From an uncultured Saprospiraceae bacterium (GTDB lineage Bacteria > Bacteroidota > Bacteroidia > Chitinophagales > Saprospiraceae): a stretch of 6,469 nucleotides of DNA. How positions within the stretch are numbered: position 1 is the first letter of the stretch; every line of letters begins with the position of its first letter. The translations under genes and the position numbers were made by a program. Location of the stretch: assembly GCA_938039305.1 (NCBI GenBank), contig CALHUZ010000605.1:1-6469 (forward strand), written 5' to 3'. The notes under the pieces are model-generated. The model did not search any database. It worked only from the letters and a program-made list of their open reading frames with translations, and was not told the origin of the DNA. Below, piece after piece: positions 1 to 5,953 of the stretch.

Positions 1-47
1 GCTTTTATTGTATATTACAATTGAATGTAAACCAAAATATTAGTGTG

Positions 48-1943
48 ATGATACGACTTATTGTTCTTTCATTTATATCAATGCTCTTATGGAGTTGTCA
101 AGAGTCTAAGCCTGCCAAAAGAATAGTTCAACAATACAACATTGATCAGTTCATGGATAATGAATCCGTAAGAGGAAGTTCATTCTCTCATGATCAATCC
201 AACCTGCTCATTGGCAGTGATAAGTCTGGTATTTTTAATGCGTATACAATTGACCTTGAATCAGGAGAACGGAGTGCGCTTACCTCATCGACAGATAGAA
301 CTATAAGACCCATTTCTTATTTTCCTAAGGACGATCGCCTCTTGTACATCAGCGACAATAATGGTGACGAGATAGATCATATCTTCTTGAGAAATACAGA
401 TGGAACCACTCAAGACTTAACACCTGCTGAAGGAGCAAAAGCTGGATTTGCTGGATGGGCGCACGACGAAAAGAGTTTCTTCTATATCAGTAATGAACGG
501 AATCCTCAATTTTTTGATCTCTATGAGATGAGCATCGATGATTTCAGTTCTTCTCGAATTTTTGAAAATGATAATGGTAAAGATGTTGGAGGAATCTCAA
601 GAGACAAGAGATATCTAGCTCTTACTCAATCAGTCAATACTAATGACTCTGACTTATTCTTGCTCGACACTAAAACTGGAAAAGAAATAAAAATCAATGA
701 ATCAAACGCTGGACATCAAATAGCTGATTTTAGTGTCGACAATCGTACACTCTATTATATGACAGATGAAGGTGCTGAGTTTCAATATTTGGTGGCTTAT
801 GATATAGTAGATCAGAATAAGACTACTGTACTCAAGAAACCTTGGGATATCGTTTATACCTATTTTTCAGAATCAGGAAAGTATAGAGTCTCGGGTATTA
901 ATCAAGATGGCAAGACTGCAATTGAGATATTAGATACTGAGACGAACAAGTTACTTCCGGCTCCTGATGTGGGTGATAAGGAGATCACTTCTGTAAATAT
1001 TTCTAAAGCGGAAGATAAGATGACTTTATATGCGGGAGAATCAAATGCTCCAAGCGATCTCTTTATCTATGATTTCAATTCAAAAGACATCAAGAAACTT
1101 ACAAATACGCTGAGTCCAGCAATTGATAAGGATGATTTGGTAGTTGGAGAAGTGGTGCGATTTAAGTCGTTCGACGGATTAGAAATTCCAGCGATACTAT
1201 ATAAGCCTCATAATGCCAATGCTGATAACAAAGTCCCTGGAATTATCCAAGTCCATGGAGGGCCAGGAGGGCAAACCAGACAAAACTATTCTTCATTGTA
1301 TCAGTTCTTAGTCAATCACGGATATGCTGTGCTTTGTGTGAACAATAGAGGAAGTAGTGGATATGGAAAGTCATTTTTCCAAATGGATGATCGAAAGCAT
1401 GGCGATGTTGATCTTAAAGATGTGATAGAAGGAAAGAATCATCTTGCATCAATGGACTTTGTTGATCCAGATAAAATTGGAATCCTTGGAGGTTCTTATG
1501 GTGGCTATATGACGATGAGAGCGATGACCCATGTCCCAGATGAATTTCAAGTTGGTGTAAATATTTTTGGAGTTACTAATTGGTTGAGAACCTTGAAGAG
1601 TATTCCACCGTGGTGGGGCTCATTTAAAGATGCACTCTATCTTGAAATGGGTGATCCTAATACAGCCGACTCAACAAGACTCTATGACATCTCTCCTCTC
1701 TTTCATGCCGATCAAGTCAAGAATCCTGTGATTGTACTTCAGGGATCAAAAGATCCAAGAGTACTACAAGTGGAATCTGACGAAATGGTAGCAGGTATGG
1801 AAGCCAATGGTGTCCCAGTGGAGTATGTCTTATTTCCCGATGAAGGTCATGGTTTTAGAAAGAAGGAAAACCAGATTGAAGGTTGGAGTCAGATTATGAC
1901 TTTCCTTGATACTCATCTGAAAAAGGAGGCTATCAAAAATTGA
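48..1943 (+). CDS. S9 family serine peptidase (prolyl oligopeptidase / acylaminoacyl-peptidase-like), predicted lipoprotein
   Basis: Predicted 631-aa exported peptidase that hydrolyses short peptides. The ATG at 48 is chosen because it opens directly onto a lipoprotein signal: MIR, a hydrophobic run, then the lipobox L-W-S-C with Cys17 as lipidation site. In-frame TTG (21) and GTG (45) starts would only add polar residues before the signal. Residues about 30-360 are repetitive and beta-rich, as in the S9 N-terminal beta-propeller. From about 365 the alpha/beta hydrolase (Peptidase_S9) domain follows, with the oxyanion-type HGGP at 403-406, N-N-R-G-S-S-G-Y-G from 432, and nucleophile Ser483 in G-G-S-Y-G-G. 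Asp569 in K-D-P-R-V and His601 in E-G-H-G-F complete the catalytic triad. The length fits S9C-like enzymes (about 600-700 aa). A secreted metallopeptidase gene follows on the same strand. The exact substrate (dipeptidyl-peptidase or acylaminoacyl-peptidase) cannot be read from sequence. The family call is very secure. Confidence 0.95.
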   Translation: MIRLIVLSFISMLLWSCQESKPAKRIVQQYNIDQFMDNESVRGSSFSHDQSNLLIGSDKSGIFNAYTIDLESGERSALTSSTDRTIRPISYFPKDDRLLYISDNNGDEIDHIFLRNTDGTTQDLTPAEGAKAGFAGWAHDEKSFFYISNERNPQFFDLYEMSIDDFSSSRIFENDNGKDVGGISRDKRYLALTQSVNTNDSDLFLLDTKTGKEIKINESNAGHQIADFSVDNRTLYYMTDEGAEFQYLVAYDIVDQNKTTVLKKPWDIVYTYFSESGKYRVSGINQDGKTAIEILDTETNKLLPAPDVGDKEITSVNISKAEDKMTLYAGESNAPSDLFIYDFNSKDIKKLTNTLSPAIDKDDLVVGEVVRFKSFDGLEIPAILYKPHNANADNKVPGIIQVHGGPGGQTRQNYSSLYQFLVNHGYAVLCVNNRGSSGYGKSFFQMDDRKHGDVDLKDVIEGKNHLASMDFVDPDKIGILGGSYGGYMTMRAMTHVPDEFQVGVNIFGVTNWLRTLKSIPPWWGSFKDALYLEMGDPNTADSTRLYDISPLFHADQVKNPVIVLQGSKDPRVLQVESDEMVAGMEANGVPVEYVLFPDEGHGFRKKENQIEGWSQIMTFLDTHLKKEAIKN

Positions 1944-2017
1944 TATTTATTGTGTTGTAAGAACTGTATTTTAGCAGTAGTTTGTGGTTTGAAAAGAATC
2001 AAACGCAACCATTAAAT

Positions 2018-4540
2018 ATGATTAGAGTTCTATTGATCGCTTTAACTCTGTTAACCTTTCTAACTTCACATGCTCAGATTGTTCAGAAAGATTGGATTAA
2101 AAATAACAATAAGTCGATTCTCTTAGATGAAGCGAGTGCTTTCTCCAAGTTACCATCCCAATATCTAAATGTTCAAATTGTAATTGGTGGATTTCAAGCA
2201 AAATTAAAAGAGCAAAATCAAGAAATTGTATTACCAAATCCAGAGGGCAAATTCCAAACTTATGTAATTCGACCGTCTTATGTAAATGCGCCTGAGGTAG
2301 CTGATTTATATACGATTAAAACTTTTACTGGCTATTTGAAAAGCAATCCAAGTACAATGATTGCTTGTGATATCAGTTCATCTGGTTTCCATGCAGCTGT
2401 TTATGATGGAGGAAAAACATTTTTTATTTCACCAGTAAATAACCAACGATCTTCAAAGCATCTTATCTATTATAAAGCTGACCACTTAGTCGAGAAGGTT
2501 GGATGTCAAGTAAAAGAGATTGAAAGATTCATTGATAAGAGTATAGAGCAAAAGAAACTTACACCCACTCAAAAGCGAACATATCGTTTGGCTGTTTCGG
2601 CTTCTGGAGAATATGGGCAAGAATTTGGCGGAACTCCTTATGATGCTACTAACGTATTAAATGCGATTTCTTCAGGAATCAATATGTTGAATCCTATATA
2701 CCTGAGAGATCTTGGCATAGAATTTATGAATGTGACGGATGCTTCAATTGTTTTTGAAAATCCGGCTACTGACCCTTATTTCAAACCTGCCAATGCTCAA
2801 GAGGATTGGGATGGGCATTCTATAGATCAGTTAGCAACTACACTGACCAATAATTTGGGCAATGCTAATTTTGATGTTGGGCACTTAGTTGTATGGGCTA
2901 ATGTTGGTGGTCTTGCAGGACCTAATCCATGTAACAATGGATCCAAGGCTGGTGGATATTCTGGTGCCGATGGAAGTGTTTCAACATTATGGATTGACTT
3001 TGTAGCTCATGAATTAGGCCATCAGTTTGGTATGCCACATAATTTTTCTAATAGTTGCGGTGGTAATGGTGAAGCGGATTTTAGATATGAGCCTGGCGAG
3101 GGCTCCTCTATTATGGCATATGCTAATGTTTGTAACATTGGATACGCTCAAGCATCGGATCCTTTCTTCGCTATAACATCTATAAATGCCGCCCAGTCAT
3201 TTATTAATAATCACGGTTGCCCCGTCACTGCTTCTGCCGGAAATTCTAATGATCCATCTATCACACAACCAGCTAATATTACTGTCCCAAAAGAAACACC
3301 TTTCATTTTAGTAGGTGATGCAACAGATGCGAATGATCCAACAGGGAACCTTACTTATGCTTGGGAGCAAAATGATGGTGATGGACCGGCAACAAGTGGT
3401 GCGCCATCAGGAATGCTTCAGAAAGAACCATTGTTTAGATTTAGATCTGCTACAAGCAATAATTACAGACACTTCCCTGAGTTAAGTTCGAGTTTAGGCG
3501 GTACTAATTTAAGTATGTGGGAGCGACCTTCTTCTGTGGCAAGAACTATTAATTTCTCCCTTACAGTAAGAGACAACAACACTGCGTTTGGAAGATTAAG
3601 CGAAGCAAACAACACCGTTACAGTTGCTAATACTGGACCTTTTAATGTTATTTCTCCTAATGGAGGAGAATCACTTAGTACTACGACAACTGTTACTTGG
3701 ACCGTAAATGGTACAGATGCGCATTGTGCAAAAGTAGATATTCTAATTTCTACAGATGGAGGAACAACTTTTGCGGTTGTCTCAGATGCAACTCCTAACG
3801 ATGGATCTCAGTCGATTACCTTTCCTGGAGGAACGAGTACTACTGCAAGAGTGCTTGTCCGTTGTGATGTCGCAGGAGGCTTTAGAGCGGCTTCCACCTT
3901 TTATGATGTCTCAGATGCCAATTTCTCTATATCGAATAGTGGTGGTTGTATAGAGAATGAAACAGTTTCAACAGCTACAGTAACTGGCAATACTCTTGCC
4001 TCAGCTATGATATCTACTCAAGGTACAGTTGAAGCAAACGGTGCTATTTTTTCAGCACCTATGGTTAACTTGAATAATGACTTTAGTGTTCCAGCCGGAC
4101 AATGTTTCGAAGTGAATAATGTAGGCTGTGGCTTTACCGGTACATTGACTTGTGGCGGTGGAGGAGGAGGAAGTGGATCAGGTTCAGGAACCTGTGCTTC
4201 TCCTTATGTGCTTACTTGTGGTACTCCATTTGCTGGAAATACTACTGCTGGGACAAGTACTTGGTCAGGCTATCCCACTGGAACTGATTATTCTGCAAAA
4301 GAAACAATTCATACCATTACAATTCCAGCAAGTACTGCCAGAACTATAGATTTGACAAGTACTGTTGACATGGATCTCTTTATTTCAACAACAACTTGTG
4401 ATAACTCTCCAGAATATTCTGGAGAGCAGTCAGGAAATGAATCTATAATGATTCCTGCTCAAGCAACTCAGATGACCTATTTTCTAATTGTAGACGGTTG
4501 GGATGGAGTCAGTGGAGCATATACTTTGTCTTGTAATTGA
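2018..4540 (+). CDS. Secreted reprolysin-like (M12B-type) zinc metallopeptidase with C-terminal PPC-like domain
   Basis: Predicted 840-aa secreted zinc endopeptidase. The ATG at 2018 is preferred over an upstream in-frame TTG (1982) because it starts a clean Sec signal peptide ending S-H-A|Q (cleavage after residue 19). Residues about 20-187 resemble the propeptide of Bacteroidota reprolysins; Cys163 might act as a cysteine switch (inference). The catalytic domain begins at T-Y-R-L-A-V (188) after a basic stretch. It carries H-E-L-G-H-Q-F-G-M-P-H at 331-341 (zinc ligands H331, H335, H341; catalytic E332) and Met-turn M366 in S-I-M-A-Y, and ends near Cys401. Residues 418-530 match the conserved module with P-K-E-T-P-F, T-Y-A-W-E-Q and V-R-D-N-N that follows the protease domain in these proteins. 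A beta-sandwich module (about 540-650), a short F-S-V-P-A-G-Q-C-F motif region and a Gly/Ser linker (713-724) lead to a PPC-like domain (726-840) containing Cys726, 734, 794 and 839. I see no canonical type IX secretion sorting domain at the C-terminus. No Shine-Dalgarno sequence precedes the start. Confidence 0.93.
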   Translation: MIRVLLIALTLLTFLTSHAQIVQKDWIKNNNKSILLDEASAFSKLPSQYLNVQIVIGGFQAKLKEQNQEIVLPNPEGKFQTYVIRPSYVNAPEVADLYTIKTFTGYLKSNPSTMIACDISSSGFHAAVYDGGKTFFISPVNNQRSSKHLIYYKADHLVEKVGCQVKEIERFIDKSIEQKKLTPTQKRTYRLAVSASGEYGQEFGGTPYDATNVLNAISSGINMLNPIYLRDLGIEFMNVTDASIVFENPATDPYFKPANAQEDWDGHSIDQLATTLTNNLGNANFDVGHLVVWANVGGLAGPNPCNNGSKAGGYSGADGSVSTLWIDFVAHELGHQFGMPHNFSNSCGGNGEADFRYEPGEGSSIMAYANVCNIGYAQASDPFFAITSINAAQSFINNHGCPVTASAGNSNDPSITQPANITVPKETPFILVGDATDANDPTGNLTYAWEQNDGDGPATSGAPSGMLQKEPLFRFRSATSNNYRHFPELSSSLGGTNLSMWERPSSVARTINFSLTVRDNNTAFGRLSEANNTVTVANTGPFNVISPNGGESLSTTTTVTWTVNGTDAHCAKVDILISTDGGTTFAVVSDATPNDGSQSITFPGGTSTTARVLVRCDVAGGFRAASTFYDVSDANFSISNSGGCIENETVSTATVTGNTLASAMISTQGTVEANGAIFSAPMVNLNNDFSVPAGQCFEVNNVGCGFTGTLTCGGGGGGSGSGSGTCASPYVLTCGTPFAGNTTAGTSTWSGYPTGTDYSAKETIHTITIPASTARTIDLTSTVDMDLFISTTTCDNSPEYSGEQSGNESIMIPAQATQMTYFLIVDGWDGVSGAYTLSCN
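4405..4426. repeat. Perfect 22-bp palindrome inside the metallopeptidase gene
   Basis: The 11 bases CTCTCCAGAAT are followed immediately by their exact reverse complement. As RNA this could fold into a 9-bp stem with a 4-nt ATAT loop. It lies in codons for N-S-P-E-Y-S-G-E of the PPC-like domain, 114 bp before the stop. No T-tract follows on either strand, so it is not an intrinsic terminator. The palindrome is directly visible; any function is unknown and may be none. Confidence 0.9.
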
Positions 4541-4549
4541 TTCATAAGA

Positions 4550-5407
4550 TTAATCCCTAAAAGGAATTCTGAGCATCTCCCGCGCATCACTTATGCTTGC
4601 AACTTCTCTTCCAATTGATCTGGCAAGAGTTGCACCAGCTTCAACAAGTTCGCCATTAGATTTTGCCATCTCTCCATTAGGTAAGTAGAAGTTGTCTTCA
4701 AGTCCTACTCTGAAGTTGCCTCCCATAGAAGCAGCGATGCCCGACAGTTGCCACTGCTTTCTACTGATTGAGATGCATTGCCAAGATGAACCTTCAGGTA
4801 CCTGCTTTATCTGATGAAGTAAGTTCTCTGGAGTGGCAGGAATTCCTCCCATGACACCCATTACTAAACTGTAGCATGCATTGTCAGGAAGTAGTCCCAT
4901 GTCTTTTAGCGGCTCAGCATTTCTGATATGGCTCACATCGAAGCATTCCATCTCAGGACATGTCCCTGCTTCATTCATTATCTTAACTACGTATTGAAGG
5001 GTATCATATGAGTTTTCAAAAACTCCATTCCAATAAAACTGCTTTTTTCTTTTAGAATAGATAGCATAATTCATACTCCCCATATTGAATGCTGCCATAT
5101 CTGGCTTTGTAGGAAGTATGTGATTCATCCTATCTTCTTTTGAAAGCCCGATTGCCCCAGTACTCCAATTGATTATAATATCTGGACACCTTTTTCTAAC
5201 TTCTTCCTTTATAGCTTCAAAAACTTCAAGTCTCCAACTCGGCGTGCCATCATCTTCACGAGCATGAATGTGTACGATGCTTGCTCCTGCATCTTGTGCA
5301 CGTTTAGCTTCTTCTCCAAGCTCAACAGGCGTGTAAGGAATGTATGGGCAATGGCTTCGATTAGTGGCTGCTCCTGTTAATGCGCAGGATAGGATTAGTT
5401 TTTTCAT
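4550..5407 (-). CDS. BKACE family protein (3-keto-5-aminohexanoate cleavage enzyme-like, DUF849)
   Basis: Complete 285-aa cytoplasmic enzyme of the beta-keto acid cleavage (BKACE) family. These Zn-dependent TIM-barrel enzymes condense a beta-keto acid with acetyl-CoA and split it into acetoacetate and a new acyl-CoA. The N-terminal L-T-G-A-A-T-N-R (10-17) and H-I-H-A-R-E-D-D-G-x-P-S (46-57) align closely with the lysine-fermentation enzyme Kce. His46 and His48 are zinc ligands, Ser82 sits in W-S-T-G, and R233/E237/D238 in R-V-G-L-E-D correspond to Kce Arg226, third zinc ligand Glu230 and Asp231 (Kce numbering from memory). Kce Glu14, which contacts the substrate amine, is Ala14 here, so 3-keto-5-aminohexanoate may not be the substrate and no gene symbol is given. 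The start is an ATG preceded by an A-rich AAAAACACACC. The only partner visible upstream on this strand is a crotonase, which suggests CoA-linked catabolism; the intervening gene looks inserted. The stop converges with the metallopeptidase gene, 9 bp apart. Confidence 0.93.
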   Translation of the reverse strand: MKKLILSCALTGAATNRSHCPYIPYTPVELGEEAKRAQDAGASIVHIHAREDDGTPSWRLEVFEAIKEEVRKRCPDIIINWSTGAIGLSKEDRMNHILPTKPDMAAFNMGSMNYAIYSKRKKQFYWNGVFENSYDTLQYVVKIMNEAGTCPEMECFDVSHIRNAEPLKDMGLLPDNACYSLVMGVMGGIPATPENLLHQIKQVPEGSSWQCISISRKQWQLSGIAASMGGNFRVGLEDNFYLPNGEMAKSNGELVEAGATLARSIGREVASISDAREMLRIPFRD

Positions 5408-5417
5408 GGTGTGTTTT

Positions 5418-5516
5418 TATTGTTGAATTGATGTACTGTTATATTGTTGCATTGACGTACTGTTGTTCTGCTATTAATGCAGCCACAGTTGTCTATTGCT
5501 ATACTTTCGTACTGAT
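5418..5516 (+). repeat. Degenerate tandem repeat with 8-nt periodicity (left flank of four-helix bundle gene)
   Basis: Most of the 118-bp gap between the BKACE start and the four-helix bundle stop is repetitive. Two 23-nt copies, at 5418-5440 and 5442-5464, differ at two positions. A diverged third copy at 5494-5516 matches copy 2 at 16 of 23 positions. Within copies 1 and 2 a finer pattern appears: A-T/C-T-G or T-C-T-G tetramers start at 5419, 5427, 5435, 5443, 5451, 5459 and 5467, exactly 8 nt apart, with variable tetramers between. Copy 3 continues the pattern in a shifted phase (5495, 5503, 5511). I see no TAnnTTTG-type promoter on the minus strand here, so the BKACE gene is probably transcribed from further upstream (inference). 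Confidence 0.8.
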
Positions 5517-5525
5517 ATTAGAGTG

Positions 5526-5897
5526 TTAATATTTTAATTTTTCGTTTGTATACTTTATGAGATAATTAAGGGATTTGGGCAGCTTGTCTAGTGCTGATTC
5601 GATCTCCAGTGCTTTTTCAAGATTGATTAAATTTCTTCTTTTTGCTTTGTCAATCCAACTTTGTGTCTCTTTCAATGAACCAAAGCTATATCTATAGAAT
5701 TTGATTTTATCTTTCTTATGATAGCGGCCGAAACCTTCTGCATTATTTGCAGAAATAGAATCCATAGATTTTACTAATTGTTGTCCAACTGACCATTTTT
5801 CAAATTTGTCCCAACTCATTACCTCGTCCCATACAACATCACTTAACTCATCAGAAATTTTATAAGCATCTATTTTGTCCAGTGTGAGGTAATTCAT
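5526..5897 (-). CDS. Four-helix bundle protein (23S rRNA intervening-sequence protein family, S23/IVP-like)
   Basis: Complete 123-aa protein with no signal peptide or membrane segment, predicted almost entirely helical. The family signature is visible: N-N-A-E-G-F-G-R at 51-58, then a K-rich turn, F-Y-R-Y at 67-70 and G-S-L-K-E-T at 73-78, followed by a further amphipathic helix ending in a basic C-terminus. The length matches the family (about 115-130 aa). Members form small pentameric-type helical bundles. They occur as ORFs within 23S rRNA intervening sequences and as stand-alone genes, and are related to the Avd accessory protein of diversity-generating retroelements. Their biochemical role is not settled, though nucleic-acid binding is plausible. 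No rRNA or reverse transcriptase gene is in this window. The gene sits between two metabolic genes on the same strand, 56 bp after the crotonase stop and 118 bp before the BKACE start, with related repeats on both sides. This suggests an inserted cassette rather than a pathway member. Confidence 0.9.
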   Translation of the reverse strand: MNYLTLDKIDAYKISDELSDVVWDEVMSWDKFEKWSVGQQLVKSMDSISANNAEGFGRYHKKDKIKFYRYSFGSLKETQSWIDKAKRRNLINLEKALEIESALDKLPKSLNYLIKYTNEKLKY

Positions 5898-5916
5898 AGA
5901 GTTATTATTTAGCTTT

Positions 5917-5938
5917 TACAATATGGCAATTTAACAAT
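5917..5938 (-). repeat. Right inverted copy of the 8-nt periodic repeat
   Basis: Read on the minus strand, ATTG tetramers start at 5938, 5930 and 5922, exactly 8 nt apart, with TTAA and CCAT between them. This is the same architecture as the left-flank repeat but in inverted orientation. The 22 nt match each of the two best left copies at 16 positions. It lies 20-41 bp upstream of the four-helix bundle start codon, so it could also overlap that gene's promoter or 5' leader. Confidence 0.6.
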
Positions 5939-5953
5939 TTAGCCATTCTTCTT

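Larger units (their letters stand above)
5418..5938 (-). mobile_element. Candidate four-helix bundle gene cassette bounded by imperfect inverted repeats
   Basis: This segment holds the four-helix bundle gene and the related repeats on both sides. The left repeats (5419-5440 and 5443-5464, plus strand) each match the right repeat (5917-5938, minus strand) at 16 of 22 positions, and both read inward. Outside the segment only 10 bp separate it from the BKACE start and 15 bp from the crotonase stop. No transposase, integrase or clear target-site duplication is present, so mobility is an inference. Family knowledge gives a parallel: related proteins are encoded in 23S rRNA intervening sequences, which have inverted terminal repeats. 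Confidence 0.4.

Noticed and set aside
1923..1929. Strong Shine-Dalgarno-like AAGGAGG near the end of the S9 peptidase gene
   Set aside because: It encodes K-E-A in frame, and the only start a suitable distance away (TTG at 1940) gives a 6-codon peptide; likely coincidence.
1950..1974. Possible Bacteroidota-type promoter for the metallopeptidase: TATTTTAG (1967-1974, one mismatch to TAnnTTTG) with a TTG at 1950
   Set aside because: The -7-like box has a mismatch and the TTG spacing (14 nt) is shorter than expected; too weak in AT-rich DNA to list as a feature.
3756..3953. 65-codon plus-strand ORF inside the metallopeptidase gene
   Set aside because: Out-of-frame shadow of a well-supported coding region; no recognisable domain and an unnatural Leu/Glu-rich composition.
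4152..4349. 65-codon plus-strand ORF over the Gly/Ser linker region
   Set aside because: Shadow frame produced by the GGA-rich linker; the real frame encodes the Gly/Ser linker and PPC-like domain.
4552..4568. Short hairpin (6 of 7 pairs, 3-nt loop) at the convergent gene junction
   Set aside because: Contains a mismatch, is mostly A-T and has no adjoining T-tract, so it is not a credible terminator.
5526..5897. Diversity-generating retroelement (the four-helix bundle protein as Avd)
   Set aside because: No reverse transcriptase, template repeat or variable repeat is present in the window; the protein better fits the stand-alone IVP-like group.
5408..5953. Target-site duplication at the edges of the candidate cassette
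   Set aside because: The sequences just outside 5418 and 5938 share no direct repeat beyond a few T residues.
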